Source: Opacimonas viscosa (GTDB lineage Bacteria; Pseudomonadota; Gammaproteobacteria; Enterobacterales; Alteromonadaceae). From it: DNA of 64,000 bases. The position numbers and the translations under genes are program-made. The DNA lies in the NCBI RefSeq assembly GCF_024199005.1, contig NZ_JANATA010000001.1:372001-436000 (forward strand). Direction: 5' to 3'. Below the pieces are notes generated by a model. The model was given only the letters and a program-made list of their open reading frames with translations. It was not told where the DNA came from and searched no databases. This document shows, in pieces, positions 1 to 9,462 of the stretch (the first letter of the stretch is position 1; each line of letters opens with the position of its first letter).

Positions 1-428
1 AAAAAGAGAGAGACAAATACGCCAAACAACAATACCCAGCCTACTATCAACAAAAAACCACCTAAAGGGGTTAACATGCCAAAATCGGTAATACCCATTA
101 GATGCTTCAAGTAAATCATCCCATTAAACAAGATGACACCAAGGATCCAAAAGTATTGCACCCAAACAAAATATTTTGCATATCTGTTAAGAACCGGAAC
201 AAACGAAATAGCACCTAAAACTAATATAGCTAATGCATGAATAATCTGTGTATGTAATGCTATCTCGATACTTTTTTGGGCAACCACAGTATCCATGGGG
301 TTGTGGGTAGACCAGGCACTGAGCAAAAGGTATGACAATCCATAAATAGCACTAATGGCCATGCCGGCAATAGACCAAGCTTTGCTGTTTAAGAGAGTAT
401 GGGCGAATAGAGCACTAGGCATTGGCAT
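1..428 (-). CDS. DUF423 family membrane protein (YgdD-like), C-terminus cut by window edge
   Basis: The minus-strand frame is open from an ATG at 428 to the window edge, giving 142 codons. The translation is strongly hydrophobic with about four membrane segments. It carries the family pattern of a His-Ala loop (TQIIHALAIL), an LFNGMIYLKHL stretch and a TPLGGFLLIVGW segment, which fits DUF423/YgdD. Function in the family is unknown; the protein should sit in the inner membrane. The start lies 14 bases inside the end of gcvA and follows a GAGGA motif. A second ATG two codons later would give better spacing. The gcvA-ygdD order is the same as in E. coli, which supports both calls. The protein should end just past the left edge. 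Confidence 0.82.
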   Translation of the reverse strand, partial: MPMPSALFAHTLLNSKAWSIAGMAISAIYGLSYLLLSAWSTHNPMDTVVAQKSIEIALHTQIIHALAILVLGAISFVPVLNRYAKYFVWVQYFWILGVILFNGMIYLKHLMGITDFGMLTPLGGFLLIVGWVLLFGVFVSLF

Positions 429-1317
429 GTTCCTCGCTTTCTATTTGCTGCACAATCCACTCTCTGAAGATGGTAATTTTTTCTTGGTCAGCAAACGCCG
501 CTTCAGAAACCAAATAAAAACCGTCTTTGGCATCGTAAGACTCTGCAAACGGTGCTATAAGTCGCCCTGAATCCAAGTCGGGTTTAGCTAACAAGGTATT
601 CCCCAAGGCGATACCCTGACCAAGTGCGGCGGCTTGTAGCACTAACATGGAGTGACTAAAAATAGGACCTTGATTCACATTAATATGTGTGAGTTTAAAA
701 TGCGATAACCATTGCTTCCACACTGATCTTGACGCATCGTGCAGTAAGGTATGTTTCGCTAGATCATCTAAACAGTTCAACGCTTTCTCACCTTGTAATA
801 ATAATGGCGAACATAGGGGCGTTAACGTTTCCGTTTGTAATTTTGTAGAATGTAAATTAGCCCAGCGCCCTCGCCCATAATAAACAGCAACATCAATCGA
901 TTCATCTAGATAATTTTCATCAAAATCTACGGCTTTTATCCGCACATCGATATCTGGATACAAGGCTGTAAATAAATTAATTCTGGGTACCAGCCATTGG
1001 CTAGCAAAACTGGCTGGCATACCAATGGTAATAGCACCTTTTGCCCCTTTTGACATCAACTTCTCAGTAGCATCGTGAATATGCGCAAAAATTTCTTTTA
1101 TATCTAAGTAATAGGCCTGACCTTCCTCGGTCAATAGAAGGGTCCTATTTTTTCGCAAAAACAACTTCATATGCAAATAGTCTTCTAATAACTTAATTTG
1201 ATGACTAATTGCCGCCTGGGTCACAAACAATTCATCGGCAGCTTTGGTAAAAGACAAATGCTTAGCAGCAGCTTCAAAAGCACGTAAAGCGTTTAACGGA
1301 GGGTATCTTTTACGCAT
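415..1317 (-). CDS. gcvA: LysR-type transcriptional regulator GcvA
   Basis: A 300-residue LysR-type regulator. The N-terminal winged helix-turn-helix lies at about residues 20-45 (LSFTKAADELFVTQ then ISHQIKLLED). It is followed by a periplasmic-binding-protein-like effector domain. The opening PPLNALRAFEAAA and the TLLLTEEGQ segment are typical of GcvA, the regulator of the glycine-cleavage operon in E. coli. The downstream DUF423 gene strengthens the assignment. The gcvTHP targets are not in this window, and GcvA-like paralogues with other targets are common, so the regulon is inference. The upstream region faces the small exported-protein gene at 1519 and is AT-rich, as expected for a divergent LysR control region. 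Confidence 0.85.
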   Translation of the reverse strand: MRKRYPPLNALRAFEAAAKHLSFTKAADELFVTQAAISHQIKLLEDYLHMKLFLRKNRTLLLTEEGQAYYLDIKEIFAHIHDATEKLMSKGAKGAITIGMPASFASQWLVPRINLFTALYPDIDVRIKAVDFDENYLDESIDVAVYYGRGRWANLHSTKLQTETLTPLCSPLLLQGEKALNCLDDLAKHTLLHDASRSVWKQWLSHFKLTHINVNQGPIFSHSMLVLQAAALGQGIALGNTLLAKPDLDSGRLIAPFAESYDAKDGFYLVSEAAFADQEKITIFREWIVQQIESEEHANA

Positions 1318-1518
1318 TCAATTACACCTATTTAACAATGACATAACAATCATACTAACATTAGTTTTTTTTATGATAAAGTGATAATTCTTTTCATTTC
1401 ATATTGTTCAAAAAACACCCTATCATGCGCCACATGGACTGGCACATCACAGTAGTTAAGCTAGGCCATGAGATTTGTAGGGGCAAAGCTCCATCAACAT
1501 ATTGAAATGAGAAAAGTA

Positions 1519-1815
1519 ATGAAACCAGTAAAACCAAAGAAAATTGCAAGCAAAAAAAGAATGATACCCATGGTTAGCGTCGCTGCATTTATCTTTAGCG
1601 CGAATGCACAAGCCATATTAGTAAATAACAATGAAACATTGAATGCGCAAGAAATCCAAACCATCATCGCAACCACAGTGGCTGACGCCATGAGTGATGT
1701 AAAGCATCACCTGCAAAAAGAAAAGGAAGAAACATTACCAAAGCTTGCTTTAGCTGAGCAACAATTAGTACAAGCAGAGGCAAGCGAAAAAATCATTCCA
1801 GGCATCTCAGAATAA
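1519..1815 (+). CDS. Small exported protein of unknown function
   Basis: A 98-residue ORF that I do not recognise. The N-terminus is basic (KPVKPKKIASKKR) and runs into a hydrophobic stretch ending SANAQA, which looks like a Sec signal peptide with cleavage after about residue 32. The mature part is short and charged, with an E/K-rich segment (KEKEETLPK) likely to be helical. ATG codons at 1468 and 1507 are in frame but have no ribosome site; 1519 has only a weak purine run (GAGAAAAG) and gives a normal signal peptide, so I prefer it. The gene is divergent from gcvA and ends in front of a stem-loop. It may be a real lineage-specific protein. Confidence 0.5.
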   Translation: MKPVKPKKIASKKRMIPMVSVAAFIFSANAQAILVNNNETLNAQEIQTIIATTVADAMSDVKHHLQKEKEETLPKLALAEQQLVQAEASEKIIPGISE

Positions 1816-1819
1816 ACCA

Positions 1820-1862
1820 GGCAACAGCGTGTCCATATTAAATGCAAACGCTGTTGACGCCT
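1820..1862. terminator. Stem-loop between convergent genes
   Basis: CAACAGCGT (1822-1830) pairs perfectly with ACGCTGTTG (1848-1856) around a 17-base loop. Outer AGG/CCT bases can extend the stem, and ACTTTTTA follows on the plus strand. It lies between the ends of the small exported-protein gene and kdsA, so it probably terminates the plus-strand gene. Confidence 0.5.
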
Positions 1863-1880
1863 ACTTTTTAGCCATAAATA

Positions 1881-2741
<861 letters not shown>

Positions 2742-3113
2742 TTAAAATAATGGCGTTTTGGAAAAGGCAACTTGCACCGTGATCATGACCCACGTCAAAG
2801 CCCCAATAAAACCAACGACGCGCATAGCGTTATTTCTAGCCCATTTGATAATCAAGGTTGCCATCAACACATATAACACTAAACCAATAAGCTTGCTCGT
2901 CACCCAGTCGTGGACAAAGGGGTATTGCTCAAGCACTACACACAATCCTATCGCTGAGCCAAGCAAAACAGTATAAACAATATGCGGTAGAATTTTTAAC
3001 CACTTTGCATCTTTGAATTTCATATCAAATGTATGCGCAATAAACTGCAATGTGACTAACACCAGTGATAAACCAAGCGCTGTCAGGTGTAAATGTTTAA
3101 ACATCATGTACAT
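2742..3113 (-). CDS. sirB2: SirB2 family inner-membrane protein
   Basis: A 123-residue, very hydrophobic protein with four predicted membrane segments. It begins with HLHLTALGLSLVLVTLQF and has a central ILPHIVYTVLLGSA motif (KxxPHxxD/YT type) typical of SirB2/YchQ. The molecular function of the family is not established. The name comes from an old Salmonella invasion-regulator locus and should not be read as a function here. Position directly after prmC and before kdsA matches the E. coli order and is as informative as the sequence. Confidence 0.85.
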   Translation of the reverse strand: MYMMFKHLHLTALGLSLVLVTLQFIAHTFDMKFKDAKWLKILPHIVYTVLLGSAIGLCVVLEQYPFVHDWVTSKLIGLVLYVLMATLIIKWARNNAMRVVGFIGALTWVMITVQVAFSKTPLF

Positions 3114-3134
3114 AAAAAAGCCTTTTTTGTTATT

Positions 3135-4043
3135 TTAAATGAATTCATATTGAGCGTAAGTAATTCTAGGTTGCCCAGCATAATCGCATATTGTAGTGAT
3201 ATGTGAAAAGTTATTTTGAGCAAAAACAGTTTGTATCGCTGGACCTTGGTGTTGACCATGTTCTAACAATAACCAACCATCCTTTAATAAATATTGAGGA
3301 GCTTCGGTAATGATTGTTTTTATATCAGCAAGGCCATTATCTACTGCGGTAAGTGCAGTCATTGGCTCGTGCACAATATCTCCAATTTGCAAATAAGGGC
3401 TATCCGGTTCAACATAAGGAGGATTACTAACAATCACGGCGAATTTTCCCGTAACAGTAGCAAACCAGTCACTCTGAAAGACCTCAAAATTAGCTACGCG
3501 TAACCTTTCTTGGTTCGATTTTGCAAGCTTCACTGCTTCCTCAACAAAATCTACTGCAACAACACGTATGGTTGGCTCAGCTATGGCTATAGACAGGCCT
3601 ATCGCCCCGGTTCCCGTCCCCAGATCAAGACAAGGGCCAGCAGCTAAGCGGTGTTTTTCAAGCGCTAGGTCTACAAGGATCTCAGTTTCAGGACGAGGAA
3701 TTAAAGTGCAAGGCGCAACGAGAAACTCACTATCATAAAAGGCCTGTTTACCCAAAATATAGGCAACGGGTTGACCCGTTTTTCGGACATTTATCCAGGT
3801 TTGAAATTGTTGCCATGCGTCTGCAGCAATCTGCTTGTCTGACCAAGTGAATAAATACGCGGTGGAAACGTCAAGTGCTGCACAAAGTAAAATCCGAGTA
3901 TCCGTTTTAGCATCTTGGTCAGTGTATTGCGTTTGAGCGCCACTATGCGTACTTTTTAATACTTCGCACTCTTGTGTTCCCCACTCTAGTGCTTGGCCAA
4001 TAGTTGGACACTGAGCGTCTGGCGCCATAGGTATGTTAGTCAA
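3135..4043 (-). CDS. prmC: Release factor glutamine methyltransferase
   Basis: PrmC (HemK) methylates the glutamine of the GGQ motif in RF1 and RF2 using S-adenosylmethionine. The class I methyltransferase fold is visible as DLGTGTGAIGL (about 140-150, SAM loop), and the catalytic NPPY motif lies at 207-210. IPRPETE at about 115-121 is also a family hallmark. The protein is 302 residues against about 277 in E. coli; the extra residues are at the N-terminus. The start used is a TTG at 4043. An ATG five codons in is an alternative, and neither has a strong ribosome site. The gene follows its own substrate gene prfA by 5 bases, an arrangement conserved across gammaproteobacteria. Confidence 0.95.
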   Translation of the reverse strand: MTNIPMAPDAQCPTIGQALEWGTQECEVLKSTHSGAQTQYTDQDAKTDTRILLCAALDVSTAYLFTWSDKQIAADAWQQFQTWINVRKTGQPVAYILGKQAFYDSEFLVAPCTLIPRPETEILVDLALEKHRLAAGPCLDLGTGTGAIGLSIAIAEPTIRVVAVDFVEEAVKLAKSNQERLRVANFEVFQSDWFATVTGKFAVIVSNPPYVEPDSPYLQIGDIVHEPMTALTAVDNGLADIKTIITEAPQYLLKDGWLLLEHGQHQGPAIQTVFAQNNFSHITTICDYAGQPRITYAQYEFI

Positions 4044-4048
4044 GAAGC

Positions 4049-5134
4049 TTAATCGCCTGATAATTGGGCAAGGAGATCAGCTTGGTGTTCTTGACGAATC
4101 GGTTCTAATAAAGCATCAACATCGCCTGCTACAACATCATCTAACTTGTACAATGTTAGGTTGATGCGGTGATCAGTCACTCGCCCTTGTGGATAATTGT
4201 AAGTACGGATCCGCTCTGAGCGATCACCACTTCCAACTAGACTTTTACGTGTACTTGCTTCTTCTGCAGCACGTTTTTCTTCTTCAATGTTATTTAAACG
4301 AGACTGTAATACAGACATCGCCTTCGCACGGTTTTTATGCTGTGAACGTTCATCTTGACATTCAACCACTAAACCAGACGGTATATGGGTAATACGAATA
4401 GCTGAATCCGTTTTATTAACGTGCTGACCACCCGCACCTGATGCCCTAAAGGTATCAATGCGTAAGTCCGCTGGATTGATATCAATAGCTTCAGACTCCG
4501 GTACTTCGGCAAGCACCGCAACCGTACAGGCAGAGGTGTGAATACGGCCTTGGCTTTCTGTTTCTGGAACACGTTGTACACGATGACCACCTGATTCAAA
4601 CTTCAGTACTCCAAAAGCGCCGTCACCAATAATATTGGCAATCACTTCTTTATACCCACCGTGTTCGCCTTCATTCGCAGAAACTTGCTCGACACGCCAA
4701 CCTTTGGTTTCTGCATAACGTGAATACATGCGATACAAGTCACCGGCAAAAATAGCCGCCTCATCACCTCCCGCGCCGGCTCGAATTTCTAAGAAACAGT
4801 TGCTATCATCGTTAGGGTCTTTGGGCAGTAATAAAATCTGTAGCGTTTGCTCAAGCTCTTCTACTGTCGTTTTAGCGGCTTTTAGCTCCTCTTGGGCCAT
4901 CTCACGCATTTCAGCATCATCTTCTTTGAGCATTTCTTGAGCAGAAACAATATCCTCTACCGCTTGCTGATATTGCCTAAAGTGCTTAACAACATCTTCT
5001 AGTTGGGCATACTCTTTAGACAGTGCTTTAAATTTATCTTGATTACCAATTACTTCTGGATCACTTAACAAAGCCTGGACTTCTTCAAAGCGTTCTACCA
5101 GCATTTCTAATTTTACAACAACTGACTGTTTCAT
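4049..5134 (-). CDS. prfA: Peptide chain release factor 1
   Basis: RF1 reads UAA and UAG stop codons in the ribosomal A site and triggers release of the peptide. The 361-residue length is normal. The catalytic GGQ lies at 235-237 ([14 protein letters not shown]). The stop-codon recognition tripeptide falls at 190-192 and reads PET, in place of PAT in E. coli; the PxT pattern is kept. The N-terminal coiled-coil region spans about 1-110. The gene lies between hemA (15 bases upstream) and prmC (5 bases downstream), so production of the factor and its modifying enzyme is probably coupled. Confidence 0.98.
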   Translation of the reverse strand: MKQSVVVKLEMLVERFEEVQALLSDPEVIGNQDKFKALSKEYAQLEDVVKHFRQYQQAVEDIVSAQEMLKEDDAEMREMAQEELKAAKTTVEELEQTLQILLLPKDPNDDSNCFLEIRAGAGGDEAAIFAGDLYRMYSRYAETKGWRVEQVSANEGEHGGYKEVIANIIGDGAFGVLKFESGGHRVQRVPETESQGRIHTSACTVAVLAEVPESEAIDINPADLRIDTFRASGAGGQHVNKTDSAIRITHIPSGLVVECQDERSQHKNRAKAMSVLQSRLNNIEEEKRAAEEASTRKSLVGSGDRSERIRTYNYPQGRVTDHRINLTLYKLDDVVAGDVDALLEPIRQEHQADLLAQLSGD

Positions 5135-5149
5135 CGTTTTCCTAAGATC

Positions 5150-6421
5150 TTAATTGGAGCTTGCATCGGGTTTAGTTCCCAAAACTGCTTTTAAAAGGTT
5201 TAACACCGCCGGATCACCTTGGGCAATCAGCTGACTTAAAATTTTGGTTGGTGCATGACTTAATTGATTTGTTAACTTATACGAAAACTCATCAAGTGCT
5301 TGGTCTATATCTTGCCCGTCCGCTATTTGTTGTTTGCACTTTGCCAAAAGTTTATCGCGAACGTGTTGGTTCGCTTCGCGATAGCCCTTTACAATATCCA
5401 CAGAAGCTTGACTCTGTTGCCATTGTTCATACTGGCTAATTTGCACTTTTATTAAATCTAACGCTTCAAGTGCCGCTTGTTCACGGTTTGCTAAATTCTC
5501 TTGTACTATCTGCTGTAAATCATCAACAGTGTATAAATAGATTTCATCTAAGTGCCCGACTTCACCTTCGATATCACGAGGTACAGCTATATCAACCATT
5601 AACATGGGTTTGTGTTTGCGTTCGGTCAAAGCGTGTTCAACCATACCCTTGCCAATAATTGGCAATTGAGAAGCCGTTGAACTTATTACGATATCAGCAG
5701 AAGCCAGGTGTGAAGGAAGTTGATTCAAAGTAATCGCATGACCATTAAACTTTTGTGCTATGTCTTGAGCCTTTGCTAAAGTGCGGTTCGCTACATCAAT
5801 ATTTACTGCACCTTGTTCGTGTAAATGCTTGGCGACTAACTCGATGGTTTCACCCGCACCCACTAATAAAACGTTTGCTTTGTGCAAGGGAGAAAAAATT
5901 TGCTTGGCTAACTGAACCGCTGCAAAAGCTACAGAGACGGCGTTTGCCCCGATTTCGGTTTCATTGCGAACGCGTTTAGCAACCTGAAACGTGTGTTCAA
6001 AAACCTTATGAAACTCATTTGTCAAAGCAGCATGATGTCGAGCATCGCTCACTGCTTGTTTGACCTGACCCAAGATTTGTGGCTCACCTAAGATCAGTGA
6101 ATCGAGTCCACTAGCAACTTTCATTATATGCTCTAAAGCTTGTCCATTTTCATGCAAATAAGCGTGTTTTTTTACATCGTACTCATCTATTTGATGAAAA
6201 TTCGCTAACCATTCATAAACAAAGTTACTGTTGGCACTATCATCAGCTTCTAGATAGATCTCTGTTCTATTACACGTTGATAAGACAACGGAACCACTGA
6301 CGTCTGGAATATTTTTTAAACTCGCAAAAGCATCCGCCAACGAGTCTGGCGTAAAAGCAACCTTTTCTCTAAGGTCAACCGATGCGGTATTGTGGTTAAT
6401 GCCAAAGGCAATTATCGTCAT
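5150..6421 (-). CDS. hemA: Glutamyl-tRNA reductase
   Basis: HemA reduces glutamyl-tRNA(Glu) with NADPH to glutamate-1-semialdehyde, the entry to tetrapyrrole synthesis by the C5 pathway. The catalytic cysteine is Cys50 in LSTCNRTEIYLE. The SGLDSLILGEPQILGQVK signature, the NADP-binding VLLVGAGE segment (about 195) and a C-terminal helical dimerisation domain are all present. The length of 423 residues is normal. It heads the minus-strand block and is divergent from lolB with about 160 bases between, the same arrangement as in E. coli. Confidence 0.98.
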   Translation of the reverse strand: MTIIAFGINHNTASVDLREKVAFTPDSLADAFASLKNIPDVSGSVVLSTCNRTEIYLEADDSANSNFVYEWLANFHQIDEYDVKKHAYLHENGQALEHIMKVASGLDSLILGEPQILGQVKQAVSDARHHAALTNEFHKVFEHTFQVAKRVRNETEIGANAVSVAFAAVQLAKQIFSPLHKANVLLVGAGETIELVAKHLHEQGAVNIDVANRTLAKAQDIAQKFNGHAITLNQLPSHLASADIVISSTASQLPIIGKGMVEHALTERKHKPMLMVDIAVPRDIEGEVGHLDEIYLYTVDDLQQIVQENLANREQAALEALDLIKVQISQYEQWQQSQASVDIVKGYREANQHVRDKLLAKCKQQIADGQDIDQALDEFSYKLTNQLSHAPTKILSQLIAQGDPAVLNLLKAVLGTKPDASSN

Positions 6422-6580
6422 GCGTCATGTTCATAATTAATTCGGGTGCATTGTACGAAAAAGCCTGCCTGATTAAAAGGTTAACGCACAGGTATTTCTC
6501 ATAGACAGGATGATTGTTCGAGTTATACAATATTAAAAAATCACACCAACGAACAATTTTGATTGTTAAGAAGGTTTATT

Positions 6581-7210
6581 TTGCCTCGTGCATTCCAACT
6601 TTATAAATACCTATGCAACGTTGTACTGCTTATAGCTTTACTGCTGCAATCGGGATGCACCACTGTAACATCAAAAAGTCTAACCACGACTGCCAACATC
6701 TCTGAGTTAACTACTTTTCAGGTCAATGGACGCTTGGCTGTTATTCAGCCTACCAAAAAACAATCTGCGTATTTTTATTGGCAACAAAACAATGAAGATT
6801 ATAAGCTGACCGTAAATACTTTTTTAGGGATTAATGTATTCACCGCCAAACGCGATAAGCAAGGTATCACGATTACCACAAGCGAGAAGTCCTACACGAA
6901 TTCAGCACCACAGGTTTTACTTTTTGAGCTCACTGGATGGTGGTTACCGTTAGACGAGTTAAATTCATGGTTTAAGGCTGACTTGAACCCTAGCCAGGGC
7001 GACATTACGATGTATGAATCTTCGTATGTCACAGGCAAGGTCAAAACATTTACTCCTTTTTGCCCACAATTTAGCTGTCCTCAAAGTGTCTCTATTACTT
7101 ACAAAGACTACCGGAATGTCGGTCAACTAACATTACCTTTTTCAATTACCGTAGATGTTGACGGTGATATCAAACAGAGTATTCGTATCAAAATTAAAGA
7201 ATGGTTATAA
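6581..7210 (+). CDS. lolB: Outer-membrane lipoprotein receptor LolB
   Basis: LolB takes lipoproteins from the periplasmic carrier LolA and inserts them into the outer membrane. The N-terminus is a lipoprotein signal (hydrophobic VVLLIALLL) ending at Cys26 in LLQSGC; Gln at -3 is unusual for a lipobox. The mature part has the LolA/LolB pattern with FQVNGRLAVI, SAYFYWQQ and GWWLPLDELNSW. The start is a TTG at 6581, chosen because AAGAAGG lies six bases before it; an upstream TTG at 6563 has no ribosome site. The frame runs into ispE 12 bases later. Assignment is supported by the hemA-lolB-ispE-prs gene order. Confidence 0.9.
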   Translation: MPRAFQLYKYLCNVVLLIALLLQSGCTTVTSKSLTTTANISELTTFQVNGRLAVIQPTKKQSAYFYWQQNNEDYKLTVNTFLGINVFTAKRDKQGITITTSEKSYTNSAPQVLLFELTGWWLPLDELNSWFKADLNPSQGDITMYESSYVTGKVKTFTPFCPQFSCPQSVSITYKDYRNVGQLTLPFSITVDVDGDIKQSIRIKIKEWL

Positions 7211-7222
7211 GAGAAATCTTGC

Positions 7223-8146
7223 ATGAGCTTATTAGCACGTTATCAACACGAAATATGGCCTAGTCCTGCAAAACTAAATTTATTTTTACATATAACCGGA
7301 CAACGTGCGGATGGTTATCACGAACTACAATCCTTATTTCAAATGCTGGATCATGGAGATTCCTTACAATTTTCCCCTAATGCTGATGATGAAATTCAAT
7401 TATTAACACCGTTTAAAGATGTATTATCGTGTGACAATTTGATTGTCAAAGCCGCACAGGCCTTATACAAAAAAGCCACAGAAGATGGTCTAGGTAATCT
7501 TTGCGGTGTGGCTATTAATATCGATAAAACACTTCCCATGGGCGGCGGTTTAGGTGGCGGTTCAACCAATGCAGCAACGACGCTAGTTGTCTTGAATCAT
7601 TTATGGGAATGTCATTATTCATTGGCAGAGTTGGCACAACTAGGATTGTCCTTAGGGGCTGACGTGCCGGTATTTATTAACGGTAAAACTACCTTTGCCG
7701 AAGGCGTCGGTGAACATTTTTTCCCAGTACCCAATAGTGCTGAATCAGAACAATACTATTTAGTTGTTCATCCAAATGAACACATTTCCACAAAAACGAT
7801 TTTCTCGCATGAAAATTTGCCGAGAAATACCGCGAAAATCGATTTTACACACTATAATTTTGCTAATACCCGAAATGATTGTCAGGAATTAGTCGTAAAC
7901 TTGTATCCTAAGGTTGCATATTTATTACAGCACTTGTTACACTACGCACCGTCGAGAATGACGGGAACCGGTGCTTGTATTTTCGCCGTTTTTGACAAGG
8001 AAGAAACTGCACTTGAGGTGTTAGAATTACTCAAACACCGACAAATATTGGACAATAACACCACTGCATTTGTTGCAAAAGGTGTAGCAGAATCACCACT
8101 GCTGACAAAAATAAAGACCATATTTGACGTTCGGGACAAGGATTAA
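7223..8146 (+). CDS. ispE: 4-diphosphocytidyl-2-C-methyl-D-erythritol kinase
   Basis: IspE is the ATP-dependent kinase that phosphorylates CDP-methylerythritol in the MEP pathway to isoprenoids. It is a GHMP kinase: the substrate motif PSPAKLNLFLHITGQRADGYH is near the start, the ATP loop PMGGGLGGGSTNAA lies at about 107-120, and the third motif SRMTGTGACIFAVF is near the C-terminus. The length of 307 residues is slightly above the E. coli protein. It follows lolB closely and is probably co-transcribed with it, with tRNA-Gln immediately downstream. Confidence 0.97.
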   Translation: MSLLARYQHEIWPSPAKLNLFLHITGQRADGYHELQSLFQMLDHGDSLQFSPNADDEIQLLTPFKDVLSCDNLIVKAAQALYKKATEDGLGNLCGVAINIDKTLPMGGGLGGGSTNAATTLVVLNHLWECHYSLAELAQLGLSLGADVPVFINGKTTFAEGVGEHFFPVPNSAESEQYYLVVHPNEHISTKTIFSHENLPRNTAKIDFTHYNFANTRNDCQELVVNLYPKVAYLLQHLLHYAPSRMTGTGACIFAVFDKEETALEVLELLKHRQILDNNTTAFVAKGVAESPLLTKIKTIFDVRDKD

Positions 8147-8150
8147 CAAT

Positions 8151-8226
8151 TGGGGTATAGCCAAGTTGGTAAGGCAGCGGGTTTTGATCCCGCCATCCGT
8201 AGGTTCGAGTCCTGCTACCCCAGCCA
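8151..8226 (+). tRNA. tRNA-Gln (TTG)
   Basis: A 76-base cloverleaf. The acceptor stem TGGGGTA/TACCCCA has 7 pairs, and the anticodon stem GCGGG/CCCGC encloses the loop TTTTGAT with anticodon TTG. The T-loop reads GGTTCGAGTCC and the CCA end is encoded. It begins 4 bases after the ispE stop and precedes prs. Its sequence is identical over all 76 bases to the two copies at 14535 and 14636. Confidence 0.97.
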
Positions 8227-8265
8227 TATCTTTTATAATAAACCTTCGCACTAAGGAAACTACCT

Positions 8266-9219
8266 GTGCCAGACATGAAGATTTTCGCCGGTAATGCGGT
8301 CCCAGAGCTAGCTAATAAAGTAGCTGAACGCTTATACACAAAACTAGGTAATGCCACTGTCAGTCGTTTTAGCGACGGAGAAATTTCTGTAGAAATACAT
8401 GAAAATGTTCGTGGTTCTGATGTATTCATCATTCAATCTACTTGTGCCCCTACTAATGATAACCTAATGGAATTGATCGTCATGATCGATGCCCTAAGAC
8501 GCGCCTCGGCTGGCCGGATTACTGCGGTTATTCCCTATTTTGGTTATGCCCGTCAAGATCGTCGTGTACGGTCAGCACGTGTGCCAATTACCGCAAAAGT
8601 TGTGGCTGATTTCCTATCTAATGTAGGTGTTGACCGTGTCTTGACTATCGACTTACACGCAGAACAAATTCAAGGATTCTTTGATGTCCCAGTAGACAAC
8701 GCGTTTGGTACTCCAATTTTATTGGCTGATATGCAAAAACGTGATTTCCACGACCCGGTGGTTGTTTCACCAGATATCGGTGGTGTAGTGAGAGCGCGTG
8801 CAACAGCAAAATTACTAGACGATATCGACTTAGCGATTATTGATAAACGTCGCCCCAAGGCAAACGTAGCCAAAGTCATGAATATTATTGGTGACGTTAA
8901 AGATCGCGACTGTATCATTGTCGATGACATGATTGATACCGGTGGTACGCTAGCCAAAGCTGCAGAAGCTTTAAAAGACCACGGTGCTCGTCGCGTCTTT
9001 GCCTATGCTACACATGCTATTTTTTCAGGTCGTGCACCGGAAAATCTAGAAGCATCGGTCATTGACGAGATTATTGTTACTGACAGTATTCCTTTATGTG
9101 AAAAGATGCAGAAAGTGAGTAAAGTCAAGCAACTAACTTTATCAGATATGTTGGCTGAGACGATTCGTCGTATTTCTAACGAAGAATCTATTTCTGCAAT
9201 GTTTGGCTCAGAAAGCTAG
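8266..9219 (+). CDS. prs: Ribose-phosphate pyrophosphokinase
   Basis: Prs makes phosphoribosyl pyrophosphate from ribose 5-phosphate and ATP, the precursor for purines, pyrimidines, NAD, histidine and tryptophan. The protein has 317 residues. Visible motifs are [11 protein letters not shown], the catalytic flexible loop region [24 protein letters not shown] and the PRPP loop [10 protein letters not shown] at about 220-229. The start is a GTG at 8266, preceded by AAGGAAAC, and the N-terminus [11 protein letters not shown] matches the E. coli protein, which also uses GTG. A strong terminator follows. Confidence 0.98.
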   Translation: MPDMKIFAGNAVPELANKVAERLYTKLGNATVSRFSDGEISVEIHENVRGSDVFIIQSTCAPTNDNLMELIVMIDALRRASAGRITAVIPYFGYARQDRRVRSARVPITAKVVADFLSNVGVDRVLTIDLHAEQIQGFFDVPVDNAFGTPILLADMQKRDFHDPVVVSPDIGGVVRARATAKLLDDIDLAIIDKRRPKANVAKVMNIIGDVKDRDCIIVDDMIDTGGTLAKAAEALKDHGARRVFAYATHAIFSGRAPENLEASVIDEIIVTDSIPLCEKMQKVSKVKQLTLSDMLAETIRRISNEESISAMFGSES

Positions 9220-9243
9220 AAACCCATACGTTTAGGATGAGAC

Positions 9244-9270
9244 AAAAGGAGGCTTTAGCCTCCTTTTTTA
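9244..9270 (+). terminator. Rho-independent terminator of prs
   Basis: AAAGGAGGC (9245-9253) pairs with GCCTCCTTT (9258-9266) around a 4-base loop, and the downstream arm merges into a T tract. It lies 25 bases after the prs stop. Confidence 0.9.
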
Positions 9271-9416
9271 TTTGTAAAAAAACAATATGCAGTGTCGATA
9301 AATAATTTGATTCTTAGCAATAACTGACACATAGCACTGGTACGCTTTTGCAATCTTAACATTGCTAAATGTAGCCATGATTGGATTAACAATCTAATCT
9401 TCTGTATTTCTCCCAT

Positions 9417-9446
9417 AAAAAAACCGCCACTAAGAGCGGCGGTTTT
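9417..9446 (-). terminator. Terminator downstream of the TonB-dependent receptor remnant
   Basis: Read on the minus strand, AAAACCGCC pairs with GGCGGTTTT around a 9-base loop and is followed by a run of seven T. The stem is intact although the gene it serves is broken. Confidence 0.85.
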
Positions 9447-9462
9447 CGTCTAACATACTGAT

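Noticed and set aside
1318-1518. GcvB-like small RNA divergent from gcvA, as in E. coli
   Set aside because: The interval lacks the GU-rich TGTTGTGTT-type region and a terminator at the right place; it looks like a simple divergent promoter region.
8031-8432. 133-codon minus-strand ORF across tRNA-Gln and prs, and the similar ORFs at 14408-14884 over the tRNA cluster
   Set aside because: Their sequence is simply the translated tRNA repeats (the recurring GSRTRTYGWRDQN-type peptide); they are shadows.
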